From an uncultured Pseudomonadota bacterium (lineage in GTDB: Bacteria; Pseudomonadota; Gammaproteobacteria; Steroidobacterales; Steroidobacteraceae), in the NCBI GenBank assembly GCA_903927005.1, contig CAIYLH010000054.1, positions 1-64,000 of the forward strand: a DNA stretch of 64,000 nucleotides. Reading direction: 5' to 3'. This document shows, piece by piece, positions 45,896 to 54,681 of the stretch. How positions within the stretch are numbered: position 1 is the stretch's first letter; every line of letters starts with the position of its first letter. The position numbers and the translations under genes are program-made. The notes under the pieces were generated by a model that saw nothing but the letters and a program-made list of their open reading frames with translations, made no database searches and was not told the DNA's origin.

Positions 45896-45922
45896 CGCTG
45901 CCGACGTTCACCGTCGGCAGCG
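45896..45922 (+). terminator. Perfect hairpin in the leader of the Glu-receiver gene
   Basis: CGCTGCCGACG and CGTCGGCAGCG pair perfectly over 11 bases around a TTCAC loop. There is no T-run. It could end part of the fixLJ transcript or regulate the downstream receiver gene. Confidence 0.4.
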
Positions 45923-45933
45923 TCGACTTCCCC

Positions 45934-46347
45934 ATGTCCAGCCAAGCAGCAGACCTAGTGATGAAGACGGCCACCGTGGTTAGCGTCGTTGATCCGGACG
46001 CGAACGTGCGCCGCAGCGTCGCCAAGCTGCTGCGCGCGCTCGGCGCACAGATCGAGGAGTTCGCCACCGCGCGCGAATTTCTGGACCGTCTGCCGACCAC
46101 CATTCCCGTCGTGCTGATCGCCGAGGCCCGCCTGCCCGACATGCCGGGACTGACGCTGCTGCAGGAACTACGCGCCCGCGGCCTGGAGATGCCGGTGATC
46201 CTGCTGTCGAGCGATGCCGATGTGACCAGCGCGGTCACGGCGATGCGCGCAGGCGCCCTGGACTTCATCGAGAAGCCCTTTATCGACCGTGCCCTCGTGG
46301 CCCAGCTGAGCCCACTGCTAGAGCTCGATGGCAAGCCAGCCCACTGA
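45934..46347 (+). CDS. FixJ-like receiver with Glu at the phospho-acceptor position, no output domain
   Basis: This 137-residue stand-alone receiver resembles the FixJ receiver along its length (KLLRALGAQIEEFATAREFL, LDFIEKPF). In FixJ the acceptor motif is LDIRMPGMSG; here it is AEARLPDMPG, so the Asp is replaced by Glu64. One acidic-pocket residue is Pro (VVDPDANV) and the Thr of the switch is Ser92, while Lys114 is kept. Such a receiver cannot be phosphorylated normally and may mimic the active state or compete for FixL or another partner. I chose ATG 45934; ATG 45856 would include a hairpin, and 45961 is also possible. The last 20 bases overlap the iron transporter gene. Confidence 0.8.
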   Translation: MSSQAADLVMKTATVVSVVDPDANVRRSVAKLLRALGAQIEEFATAREFLDRLPTTIPVVLIAEARLPDMPGLTLLQELRARGLEMPVILLSSDADVTSAVTAMRAGALDFIEKPFIDRALVAQLSPLLELDGKPAH

Positions 46348-47392
46348 ATCGCCGCCGGAGAATCCGGCCGCCGCGCACTCCAGTTGGTACCACGAGCTCG
46401 AATCGGCCTGGCTCTATCGCCGGCTCGCCGAGATCGAGCGTGACCCGCCGAAGCAGCAGCTGTTCCTGAAACTCGCCGCCGCCGCCGAGGATCAGGCGGG
46501 CACCTGGGCACGATACCTGCCCACACCAACGCCAACGTTCCAGCCCAGCACACGAGCACGACTTGTAGAAAGGCTGACTCGCGTGCTCGGGCCCAAGCGC
46601 ATGCGCACGGCGCTGATCGCACTGAAACTACGCGGACTGTCGGTCTACAACGCGGGGCCAGGACCGGGTCACGCGATGCCGCAAACCATCGAGGACATCG
46701 GCCGGCGCCACCAGAACGTGGCTGGCGGCAACCTACGCGCGGCAGTGTTCGGCATCAACGACGGACTGCTGTCGAACGCGAGCCTGATTCTCGGTGTAGC
46801 GGGCGCCGGCGTCGACGCACGCTTCGTTCTCACCAGCGGTGTTGCCGGGCTACTGGCCGGCGCACTGTCGATGGCCGCCGGCGAATACGTCTCGGTGCGC
46901 TCGCAGCGCGAGATGTACGAATACCAGATCGCCCTCGAGCGCGAGGAGCTGGCCGAATATCCCGACGAGGAGGCCGAGGAGCTGGTGCTGATCTACGCCG
47001 CCCGCGGCATGGACGTCGAGCAGGCACGCACCCTTGCACAGACGCTGATCAAGGATCCCGAGCAGGCGCTCGACGCGCTGGCGCGCGAAGAGCTCGGCAT
47101 CAACCCGAACGATCTGGGCTCGCCGTGGGGCGCAGCGAGCGCCTCGTTCGTGGCGTTCGCCGCCGGCGCAACGCTGCCGCTGGTGCCATTCCTGCTGGGA
47201 CTGCCACTGGCCCGCGGAACATTCACCGCCGCCGCACTGACGCTGTTCGCGCTATACGCGATCGGCATGGTGCTGAGCCTGTTTACCGGCCGCAATGCCT
47301 GGCTCGGCGGTCTGCGCATGATGGCGATCGGCGCTGCCGCCGGTGCCGCCACGTTCCTGATCGGACGCCTGCTGGGCGTCGCGGTCGGCTGA
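46328..47392 (+). CDS. MbfA-like VIT1/CCC1 family transporter with ferritin-like N-domain
   Basis: This 354-residue protein has a helical N-terminal part of the rubrerythrin/ferritin-like type (about residues 15-65, ELESAWLYRRLAEIE, FLKLAAAAEDQAGTW) and a C-terminal VIT/CCC1 membrane domain of five helices (GGNLRAAVFGINDGLLSNAS, GALSMAAGEYVSVRSQREM, then three near 270-350). MbfA proteins export iron from the cytosol and their ferritin domain binds iron. Here the usual ExxH of that domain reads as AxxQ, so its di-iron site seems lost. The gene overlaps the Glu-receiver gene by 20 bases. Iron or manganese is the likely substrate. Confidence 0.85.
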   Translation: MASQPTESPPENPAAAHSSWYHELESAWLYRRLAEIERDPPKQQLFLKLAAAAEDQAGTWARYLPTPTPTFQPSTRARLVERLTRVLGPKRMRTALIALKLRGLSVYNAGPGPGHAMPQTIEDIGRRHQNVAGGNLRAAVFGINDGLLSNASLILGVAGAGVDARFVLTSGVAGLLAGALSMAAGEYVSVRSQREMYEYQIALEREELAEYPDEEAEELVLIYAARGMDVEQARTLAQTLIKDPEQALDALAREELGINPNDLGSPWGAASASFVAFAAGATLPLVPFLLGLPLARGTFTAAALTLFALYAIGMVLSLFTGRNAWLGGLRMMAIGAAAGAATFLIGRLLGVAVG

Positions 47393-47400
47393 GTTCCTCG

Positions 47401-48339
47401 TCAGTCGCCGCCGAACTCGGCCCGCGGCTCGAACGGCAGCTCCGCCGCCAGCATCGCGTACAGCTCCTGCGCCCGCGGCGTATCTGCCGGCGGCAACACC
47501 ACCTTCAGGACCACGAACTGATCACCCGGCGGATCCCCCGGCAGGCCCCGTCCGCGCAGGCGCATCTTCTGCCCGCTGCGCGCACCCGCCGGGATCCGCA
47601 GGTCGACCGCGCCCCCAAGCGTTGGGGTCGACACCGTCGCGCCCAGCGCGGCCTCCCACGGCGCCAGCGGCAAGTCCAGGGTCACATCCCGACCGTCCAG
47701 GCGAAACCAGGCATGGGGCAGGATCGCCACTTCCAGCAACAGGTCGCCGGCGCCAGCGGGCCCTGCGCCGCCCTGACCCGCCAGCCGGATCACCTGGCCC
47801 GCCCCAACACCCGCCGGCACCGTCACGCGCAAGGTGCGCTCGCGCGATGCGCCGCGGCGATCCGGGTCCTCCGCCTGCTGCAGGCGCACGTCCCGACTGA
47901 CACCGCCGAACGCTTCCTCGAGCGTCAGTTCCAGTCTGGCCCGCCGGTCATCACCGCGCGCGCGCGCGCCAGGACCGGGACCAGGACCGCCGAAACCACC
48001 AAACGCGGCATCGCCGAACAGGCTTGAGAAGAAGTCACTGAACCCCGGGTCACCGCCAGCTGCGCGCGGACGCGCCCCGCCCGCACCGAAACCCGGCGGC
48101 GGCCGGAACTGCTGCCCGCCGACATAGCCGGCGCCGAGCTGGTCATAGGACGCGCGCTTTGCGGTGTCACGCAGTACCTCGTAGGCCTCGGCGACCTCCT
48201 TGAAGCGCGCCTCAGCATTCTTTTCCTTGCTGACGTCCGGGTGGTACTTGCGCGCCAGCTTGCGGTACGCCTTCTTGATCTCGGCCTCGGTCGCGGACCG
48301 AGGCACGCCAAGCGTCTTGTAGTAGTCGTGATATTCCAT
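47401..48339 (-). CDS. cbpA: DnaJ-family co-chaperone CbpA
   Basis: This 312-residue protein has an N-terminal J domain ([20 protein letters not shown], with the HPD motif in KYHPDV) that stimulates DnaK, a Gly-rich region (about 75-135) and two C-terminal DnaJ peptide-binding beta-domains ([39 protein letters not shown]). It lacks the zinc-finger cysteines of DnaJ, which fits CbpA or DjlA-type class II. ATG 48339 is the start; longer in-frame extensions lie upstream in the neighbouring gene. It is convergent to the MbfA gene with only eight bases between the stops. Confidence 0.92.
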   Translation of the reverse strand: MEYHDYYKTLGVPRSATEAEIKKAYRKLARKYHPDVSKEKNAEARFKEVAEAYEVLRDTAKRASYDQLGAGYVGGQQFRPPPGFGAGGARPRAAGGDPGFSDFFSSLFGDAAFGGFGGPGPGPGARARGDDRRARLELTLEEAFGGVSRDVRLQQAEDPDRRGASRERTLRVTVPAGVGAGQVIRLAGQGGAGPAGAGDLLLEVAILPHAWFRLDGRDVTLDLPLAPWEAALGATVSTPTLGGAVDLRIPAGARSGQKMRLRGRGLPGDPPGDQFVVLKVVLPPADTPRAQELYAMLAAELPFEPRAEFGGD

Positions 48340-48406
48340 GGCGTCTAGGTGCCCGTCGTTGAAGCCGGCATGCTGCCGGTTCAGAGTGTGGACCGGGAAG
48401 GTATTT

Positions 48407-49810
48407 TCAAGCGGCCGGCTGGCCGAGCGTGGCGACTTCGCCCAAGCGGGCGACGGACACCTCGCGCCAACCCAGCTCAGCGCCGATCCTCGCCGCCAGC
48501 GCATTCGCTGCAGGGGGCTCGCCATGCACCAGCCAGGTACGCGGCGGACGATGGAAATTTCGCAGCCAGCCGAGGATCGCGCTCTGATCCGCATGGGCAG
48601 AGAATCCGCCCAAAGTGACGACCTCCGCCCGCACCGGCACACGCACGCCGCTGATCATGACCGAGCGCTCCCGCTCGACCAGCCGCCGGCCGAGGGTGCC
48701 CGCCGCCTGGAATCCGACGATCAGGACCGTCGTTTTGGGATTGGGCAGGTGGTGCTTCAAATGATGGCGGATGCGGCCGCCGTCACACATGCCACTGCCG
48801 GCAACGATGACCGCGCCACCGGCAATGCGGTTGAGCGCCATCGACTCCTCGACGCTGTGCGTCTCGCGGATATGGCAGCGCATCTGACCTGCGAGCTGCA
48901 CCTGCCGCATCCGGCGCGCCTCGGCGTCGAACAACTCGAAATGCCGCGCAGTAATCGCACTGACCTCATTGGCCAGCGGTGAGTCGACGAACACGTCCAA
49001 CGGCGGCAGTCGGCCCTCCAGCACGAGCCGCTCGAACCAGTACAGCAGCTCTTGGGTGCGGCCAACCGCGAACGACGGCACGATGACGTTGCCGTGGCGC
49101 TCCAGCAGCGTGCGGCTCATCGACTCGACCAGCTCGTCGAGTGTCGCAGCGAGTGGCCGGTGGTCGCGGTCGCCATAGGTGGACTCGAGCACCAGCACGT
49201 CGGCGTCGGCGATCACGGTGGGGTCGCGCAGGATCGGCCTGCCCGGTTGACCGAGGTCGCCGCTCATGACCAGCTTGCAGCGGCTCGCGCCGCTCTCCAG
49301 CCAAAGTTCGACCAGCGCCGAACCCAGGATGTGGCCTGCGTCGGAGAGCCGCAGGCTCATGCCGGGCGCGATCAGACGGCTCTCCCCGTAGGGCAGCGGC
49401 ACCATCCGGCGCATCAGCGCCTCGACCTCCTCGAAGCCGTACAGGGGCGGCAGGCCGGCACGCGGACCGCCGCGCCGGGCGGCCCGGGCCGCGTCGGCCA
49501 GTTGCAGGTGAGCGCTGTCGCGCAGCATCACGCTGATCAGCTCGATCGTGGCCGGGGTCGCGTACACCGGGCCGGCAAAGCCGTCCGCGACCAGCCGCGG
49601 CAGCAAGCCGCTGTGGTCAATATGTGCGTGGGTCAGCACGACAGCGGACAGGCTGGCCGGCTCGAAGCTCCACGGCGCCCGGTTGCGGGCCGGGGCATCC
49701 CGCCCGCCCTGCACCATGCCGCAGTCGACCAGCACCCGGGAACCGCCCACCTCGACCAGATGGCGGGAGCCGGTAACCTCGCCGGCGGCGCCTAGAAACG
49801 TCAATTGCAT
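48407..49810 (-). CDS. Beta-CASP MBL-fold RNA-processing hydrolase
   Basis: This 467-residue cytosolic protein has the CPSF73/Ysh1-like MBL plus beta-CASP domain. The zinc motif is [13 protein letters not shown], the next His is in [11 protein letters not shown], and the Asp is in [11 protein letters not shown]. The beta-CASP insert has [16 protein letters not shown], and the C-terminal motifs are [24 protein letters not shown] and GGFSAHADQ. Such bacterial proteins are probably RNases; the target is unknown. It lies 67 bases upstream of cbpA. Confidence 0.93.
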   Translation of the reverse strand: MQLTFLGAAGEVTGSRHLVEVGGSRVLVDCGMVQGGRDAPARNRAPWSFEPASLSAVVLTHAHIDHSGLLPRLVADGFAGPVYATPATIELISVMLRDSAHLQLADAARAARRGGPRAGLPPLYGFEEVEALMRRMVPLPYGESRLIAPGMSLRLSDAGHILGSALVELWLESGASRCKLVMSGDLGQPGRPILRDPTVIADADVLVLESTYGDRDHRPLAATLDELVESMSRTLLERHGNVIVPSFAVGRTQELLYWFERLVLEGRLPPLDVFVDSPLANEVSAITARHFELFDAEARRMRQVQLAGQMRCHIRETHSVEESMALNRIAGGAVIVAGSGMCDGGRIRHHLKHHLPNPKTTVLIVGFQAAGTLGRRLVERERSVMISGVRVPVRAEVVTLGGFSAHADQSAILGWLRNFHRPPRTWLVHGEPPAANALAARIGAELGWREVSVARLGEVATLGQPAA

Positions 49811-49862
49811 GACCGGTGGACCTCCAAACCCACTATAACCGCCACCGTCACCAGACGAAGCT

Positions 49863-49880
49863 GCATTAACCGCGCTTCAT
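49863..49880 (+). promoter_or_regulatory. Poor PmrA-box-like sequence upstream of arnT
   Basis: GCATTAACCGCGCTTCAT has the two-half, five-base-spacer layout of a PmrA box (YTTAAK repeat) but only the first half is a reasonable match. It is 78 bases before the arnT ATG in the gap to the divergent beta-CASP gene. Confidence 0.15.
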
Positions 49881-49888
49881 GAAGTGAT

Positions 49889-49905
49889 CCGGCCGTGCTG
49901 GCCGG
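49889..49905 (+). other. Small hairpin in the arnT leader
   Basis: CCGGCC and GGCCGG form a six-pair stem around GTGCT, some 50 bases upstream of the arnT ATG. Its role is unknown. Confidence 0.3.
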
Positions 49906-49957
49906 CCTAGGGCCGCTGCCGGTAAGATTGGAGTTTAGTTTGCTTGGCGACGCCCTC

Positions 49958-51613
49958 ATGAACCGCGATCTGGACGCCCGGCATCAGGCCCGTGCCTGGA
50001 CGCTGCTGCTCATCGCGTGCGGCATCGCCTGGTTTGCGCTGCTTGGTGCCCGCCCGCTCTACAACCCCGACGAGGGGCGCTACGCCCAGATCCCGGCGGA
50101 AATGCTCGCGTCCGGCGACTACACCCTGCCGCGTCTGGACGGCATGGTCTACCTTGAGAAGCCCCCGCTGCAGTACTGGGCCACCGCCCTGTCGCTGCGC
50201 GTGTTCGGCCACACCGAGTGGGCCGCCCGCTTCGTCACCGCCGGCTCCGCGGTCCTCGCCTTGGTGTTCGTCTATCTGCTTGGCCGGCGCCTGTGGAACG
50301 CGGAGCGCGGACTGATTGCCGCCGGCATGACCGGCAGCATGCTGCTGTACGTCACCATGGGCCAGCTGACCACGCTCGACATGAGCCTCAGCTGCTGGCT
50401 GACGATCGCGATCGCCGCGTTCTGTCTCGGCCAAGCCGAGCGCGAACGCGCGCCGGACACGACCCGCAGCTGGATGCTGGTCTGCTGGGCGGCAATGGCT
50501 GCCGCGACGCTGACCAAGGGCCTGATCGGCATCGTGCTGCCGGGCGCCGTGCTGCTGCTGTACAGCGCATTGCAGCGCGACACCGCCGCCTGGCGCCACC
50601 TGCATCTGGGCAAGGGCCTGGCGCTGTACGCGATCCTGGTCGCGCCGTGGTGCCTCGCCGTCGAGCGGGCCCACCCGGGCGCGCTCGACTTCCTGGTCAT
50701 CCACGAGCACTTCCAGCGCTACCTGACCAAGGTTCACGACCGGTTCAAGCCGTGGTGGTACTTCCTGATGATCCTGGCGGCGGGCTCCCTGCCGTGGCTG
50801 CCGCAGGTCTGCCGCTCGCTACTGGGCGGCTGGCGGGCGACCGCGCCGCGCGGCCACTTCGACGGCCCGCGCGTACTGTGGGTCAGCGCTGCATTCACGC
50901 TGCTCTTCTTCTCGCTGTCGGACTCCAAGCTCGCGCCCTACATCGTGCCGGTGCTGGCGCCACTGTCGCTGCTCGCGGCCGGCGGCGGACGGACCGCACT
51001 CAAGGACCTGCGGCTGGCGGCGCTGCTGCAGCTCGCATTGGGCGTCGCGATCGCCGTGGCGCTGCCGCTGTACGGACAGCGGGCACTCGACGCCGACGCC
51101 ACCTGGACGCGCGCGATGCTGACGCCCTACGCGTGGATGGTCGCCGCGCTGTTGATCGGCGGCGGTGTACTCGCGCTGTGGCACGGCCGCACCAGCCTCG
51201 GCCGTGCACGCCGCACGCTCACCGCGGTAGGCTTCGCCGCGCCGCTGCTGCTGCTGGCGCTAGGGGGCAGCGCGATCGCCGCGCGCTACTCGGTGCAGCC
51301 GCTGCTCGCACGCGTAGGTCCGCTTGAAGACGGCGCGCCGCTGTACACGGTGGAAACGTTCGACTGGACACTGCCGTTCTACGCCGGCCGCCCGGTGGTG
51401 CCGGTGGTCTACCGGGGCGAGCTCGACTACGGGCTGACGTTCGAGCCGTCGCGCGGACTCGACAGTGTCGAGGCATTCGAGGCGCGCTGGAAGGACTCGA
51501 CCAGCGGCTACGCGCTGGTGCCTCACGCGACCGCCCTTCGTCTCGCCCGGGACGGCCTGCCGATGCGCGAACTCGGCCGGGATTTCGACAACGTGTTCGT
51601 CAGCAGACGGTGA
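49958..51613 (+). CDS. arnT: Lipid A 4-amino-4-deoxy-L-arabinosyltransferase ArnT
   Basis: ArnT transfers L-Ara4N from undecaprenyl phosphate to lipid A in the periplasmic leaflet, lowering the charge that attracts polymyxin. The 551-residue protein has about twelve transmembrane helices. The first periplasmic loop has the GT39-like motif NPDEGRYAQIPAEML (with the catalytic-type Asp/Glu) and then LEKPPLQYW. I used ATG 49958 because the first helix follows it; GTG 49895 would add 21 residues without family character. It is the first gene here of the arn operon, unlike the usual enterobacterial order in which arnT follows arnD. Confidence 0.9.
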   Translation: MNRDLDARHQARAWTLLLIACGIAWFALLGARPLYNPDEGRYAQIPAEMLASGDYTLPRLDGMVYLEKPPLQYWATALSLRVFGHTEWAARFVTAGSAVLALVFVYLLGRRLWNAERGLIAAGMTGSMLLYVTMGQLTTLDMSLSCWLTIAIAAFCLGQAERERAPDTTRSWMLVCWAAMAAATLTKGLIGIVLPGAVLLLYSALQRDTAAWRHLHLGKGLALYAILVAPWCLAVERAHPGALDFLVIHEHFQRYLTKVHDRFKPWWYFLMILAAGSLPWLPQVCRSLLGGWRATAPRGHFDGPRVLWVSAAFTLLFFSLSDSKLAPYIVPVLAPLSLLAAGGGRTALKDLRLAALLQLALGVAIAVALPLYGQRALDADATWTRAMLTPYAWMVAALLIGGGVLALWHGRTSLGRARRTLTAVGFAAPLLLLALGGSAIAARYSVQPLLARVGPLEDGAPLYTVETFDWTLPFYAGRPVVPVVYRGELDYGLTFEPSRGLDSVEAFEARWKDSTSGYALVPHATALRLARDGLPMRELGRDFDNVFVSRR

Positions 51614-51618
51614 TTGCG

Positions 51619-52740
51619 ATGACAGATTTCCTGCCCTTCACCCGCCCGACCATCGACGAGGACACGATTGCCGCCGTGGTTGCCGTGCTGCGCTCCGGCT
51701 GGATCACCTCCGGACCGCGCGTCGCCGAGTTCGAGCGCGGGCTGGCCGACTATCTAGGCGGCACCCGCCAGGTCCGCTCGATGACCTCCGCGACCGGCGG
51801 CCTGGAGATGGCGCTGAAGGCCTTCGGCGTCGGCGCCGGCGATGAGGTGATCGTGCCGGCGATGAGCTTCGCCGCATCGGCCAACGTCGTTGAGCGACTC
51901 GGCGCGCGCGCCGTGTTCGCCGACGTCGAACTGCGCTCGCGCAACATCACCGCCGCGGCGATCGAGGCGGCGATCACGCCACGCACCCGCGCCATCATGC
52001 CGGTGCACTACTCCGGGCTCGCAGTCGACATGGACGCCGTGCTGGAGCTCGCCGCGCGCCACGGCCTGCGGGTGCTCGAAGACGCAGCCCATGCGATCGG
52101 CACCCGCCACCGCGGCAGGCTGATCGGCAGCTTCGGCGACGTCGCCAGCTTCAGCTTCCACGCCAACAAGAACATGACGACGATCGAGGGCGGCGCGCTC
52201 GCCTTCGCGGACCCCTCACTCGCGCTACCGCTCGACCGCGAGCGGTTCCACGGCATCAGCAAGGACGCGGCCGGCAACGTCGACGTCTACAGCGCCGGTG
52301 GCAAGTACAACCTCACCGACGTCGCCGCGGCGGTCGGCATCGGTCAACTCAAGCGGCTGGACGAGTTCAACGCCAGACGCCGCGAGCTCGCGGCACACTA
52401 CTTCGCGCGCCTTGCGCCGCACCTGCCCGCGGACATGCTGCCCGCCGACGGCGAGGGGCACAGCTGGCACATGTTCGCGGTACTGATACCGTTCACGCGA
52501 TTGCAGACGACGCGCGACGCCTTCATCGCGCAGATGCGCGAGCGTGGCATTGGGCTCGGCATCCACTATCCGTCGATTCCGGGGCTCACCTACTATCGCC
52601 AGCAGGGCTGGGACCCGGCGGCGTTTCCTAACTCCCAGCGGATTGGTGCCGAAACCGTCACCCTGCCGCTGTTCCCGGCGATGACGCCTGCCGACGTCGA
52701 GCGCGTGTGCGACGCCGTACTCGACATGACAAAGCTCTAA
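51619..52740 (+). CDS. arnB: UDP-L-Ara4O C-4'' transaminase ArnB
   Basis: ArnB is a PLP-dependent aminotransferase that makes UDP-L-Ara4N from UDP-L-Ara4O in the cytosol. The 373-residue protein has the DegT/DnrJ/EryC1 fold, with the PLP Lys184 in FSFHANKNMTTIEGG, TSATGGLEMALKA and a conserved DAAHAIGT. The C-terminus has IHYPSIPGLTYYR. ATG 51619 is preferred to GTG 51610, which overlaps arnT. The 10-base gap to arnC suggests co-transcription. Confidence 0.93.
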   Translation: MTDFLPFTRPTIDEDTIAAVVAVLRSGWITSGPRVAEFERGLADYLGGTRQVRSMTSATGGLEMALKAFGVGAGDEVIVPAMSFAASANVVERLGARAVFADVELRSRNITAAAIEAAITPRTRAIMPVHYSGLAVDMDAVLELAARHGLRVLEDAAHAIGTRHRGRLIGSFGDVASFSFHANKNMTTIEGGALAFADPSLALPLDRERFHGISKDAAGNVDVYSAGGKYNLTDVAAAVGIGQLKRLDEFNARRRELAAHYFARLAPHLPADMLPADGEGHSWHMFAVLIPFTRLQTTRDAFIAQMRERGIGLGIHYPSIPGLTYYRQQGWDPAAFPNSQRIGAETVTLPLFPAMTPADVERVCDAVLDMTKL

Positions 52741-52750
52741 AGGCCTTCCC

Positions 52751-53719
52751 GTGAACGACACCGCTCCTGTGCTCTCGGTGGTGATCCCCGTCTACAACGA
52801 GGAGGACGTATTGCCGACTCTGTTCGAGCGCCTGTATCCGGCGCTCGACGCCCTCAACCGCCCCTACGAGGTGCTGTTCGTCAACGACGGCAGCCGCGAT
52901 CGCTCGGTGGCGATGCTGCGCGAGCAGTACCAGCGCCGACCCGCTGAGACACGCGTGATTCTGCTGCAGGTCAACTTCGGCCAGCATGCCGCTATCCTGG
53001 CCGGCTTCGAGCGCTCCCGCGGCGAGTACGTCGTCACCCTCGACGCGGACCTGCAGAACCCTCCCGAGGAGGTCGGCAAGCTGCTGGCCAAGCTCGAGGA
53101 AGGGCACGACTACGTCGGTACCTGGCGCACGAACCGCCAGGACCTGTGGTGGCGGCGCATGGCCTCGAAGGTCATCAACGCGATCCGCGAGCGAACCACG
53201 CCCATCAAGATGGCGGACCACGGCTGCATGCTGCGCGGCTACGGCCGCCAGATCGTCGACACGATCAACGCAACGCGCGAGAACATCACGTTCATTCCGG
53301 CACTGGCTTCGATCTACTCATCGAACCCGGTCGAGATCGAGGTTAAACACGACGAGCGCGTCGCCGGCACCTCGAAGTACTCGCTCTACCGCCTCATCCG
53401 GCTGACCTTCGACCTGATGACCGGCTTCTCGACCGTGCCACTGCAGATGTTCTCGCTAGTCGGACTGGTGCTGTCAGCGCTGTCGGGCGCGCTGGTGTTC
53501 TACATGCTGGCTCGCCGCGCCATTCTCGGACCTGAAGTCGACGGCGTGTTCACGCTGTTCGCGATCGTGTTTTTCCTGCTCGGCATGACGCTGTTCGGCA
53601 TCGGCCTGCTGGGCGAGTACATCGGCTGCATCTACGTGCAGGTGCGCCAGCGGCCGCGCTACATCATCGGCGCCGTTCTCGAGCAGTCGCCGCACGCGCC
53701 GCCGGCCGGCCGCGAATGA
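52751..53719 (+). CDS. arnC: Undecaprenyl-phosphate 4-deoxy-4-formamido-L-arabinose transferase ArnC
   Basis: This 322-residue GT2 glycosyltransferase is anchored in the inner membrane and transfers Ara4FN to undecaprenyl phosphate. The N-domain has LSVVIPVYNEEDVLPTLF, the DXD-like ATLDADLQNPPEE (as TLDADLQNP), and the two C-terminal transmembrane helices are near residues 225-250 and 265-290. GTG 52751 is the only suitable start. The stop overlaps the formyltransferase gene start as ATGA. Confidence 0.93.
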   Translation: MNDTAPVLSVVIPVYNEEDVLPTLFERLYPALDALNRPYEVLFVNDGSRDRSVAMLREQYQRRPAETRVILLQVNFGQHAAILAGFERSRGEYVVTLDADLQNPPEEVGKLLAKLEEGHDYVGTWRTNRQDLWWRRMASKVINAIRERTTPIKMADHGCMLRGYGRQIVDTINATRENITFIPALASIYSSNPVEIEVKHDERVAGTSKYSLYRLIRLTFDLMTGFSTVPLQMFSLVGLVLSALSGALVFYMLARRAILGPEVDGVFTLFAIVFFLLGMTLFGIGLLGEYIGCIYVQVRQRPRYIIGAVLEQSPHAPPAGRE

Positions 53720-54672
53720 CCGACACGCACCCAACCGTCGTCTTCGCCTATTCCGAGGTCGGCGCTCGCTGCCTCGGCGCGCTGTTCGAGGCGGGCATTG
53801 GCGTGCGGCTGGTGGTGACGCACGAGGACGACCCGAACGAGACGCGCTGGTTCGCCTCGGTCGCTGAAGTTGCGCGTGGTGCGGGCTGCCGCGCCGTGAC
53901 GCCGTCAGACCCCGCCGACCCCACGCTGCTGGCGGAGATCGCCGCGATCGACCCAGAGTTCATTTTCTCGTTCTACTACCGGCGCATGCTGCCGCCGAGC
54001 GTACTGGGTCTCGCCCGGCGCGGCGCGTTGAACATGCATGGCTCGCTGCTGCCCAAGTACCGCGGTCGTGCGCCGATCAACTGGGCCGTGCTGCACGGCG
54101 AGTCCGAGACCGGCGCCAGCCTGCATTACATGGTCGACAAGCCCGACGCCGGCGCACTGGTCGACCAGCAGGCCGTGCCTATCGGTCCGGACGACACCGC
54201 CATCGAGGTCGCCGACCGGGTCGCGGATGCCGCCGTCACCGTGCTGCGGCGCAGCCTGCCGGGGCTGCTGGCAGGCACCGCCACCACGACGCCGCTGGAT
54301 CTGTCGAAAGGCTCCTATTTCGGCGGTCGCAAGCCGGCCGACGGCGAATTGAGCCTGGAATGGCCCGCCAAGCGCGTCCACGACCTGGTGCGTGCCGTCG
54401 CCCCCCCATTCCCGGGCGCCTACCTACGGCTCGGGGATGCGATACTGCGGGTTCATCGGACACGTCGGCTGGCGGACCCGGCCGCCGCCGAGACGGCCGA
54501 CCCCTCGGTCGGCGTCGAGGACGGCGCCATCGTCGCGCTCTGCGGTGACGGCCGCCGGCTTGAGCTGGTCGATGCGCATCTGGAGGACGGGCGGCTCGAT
54601 GCCGCGCGTTTTATCGAAACCTTCGGGCACGCCCGCGTGCCCACCCGCCCGCGCATCGCGGGCCCAACCTGA
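53716..54672 (+). CDS. UDP-L-Ara4N formyltransferase (ArnA N-terminal domain as a separate gene)
   Basis: This 318-residue protein corresponds to the first half of bifunctional ArnA and formylates UDP-L-Ara4N with 10-formyl-tetrahydrofolate. The catalytic triad equivalents Asn106 and His108 are in NMHGSLLP, and Asp144 is in VDKPDAGA. The spacing His to Asp of 36 residues is the same as in Escherichia coli ArnA. It carries the complete formyltransferase fold including the C-terminal subdomain and then stops, rather than continuing into the dehydrogenase. The dehydrogenase domain is a separate gene nine bases downstream. Confidence 0.9.
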   Translation: MTDTHPTVVFAYSEVGARCLGALFEAGIGVRLVVTHEDDPNETRWFASVAEVARGAGCRAVTPSDPADPTLLAEIAAIDPEFIFSFYYRRMLPPSVLGLARRGALNMHGSLLPKYRGRAPINWAVLHGESETGASLHYMVDKPDAGALVDQQAVPIGPDDTAIEVADRVADAAVTVLRRSLPGLLAGTATTTPLDLSKGSYFGGRKPADGELSLEWPAKRVHDLVRAVAPPFPGAYLRLGDAILRVHRTRRLADPAAAETADPSVGVEDGAIVALCGDGRRLELVDAHLEDGRLDAARFIETFGHARVPTRPRIAGPT

Positions 54673-54681
54673 AGCGAAGCC

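Noticed and set aside
49811..49957. PmrA-controlled promoter for arnT
   Set aside because: Only one half of the expected repeat resembles the consensus; I list it at low confidence and do not claim PmrA control.
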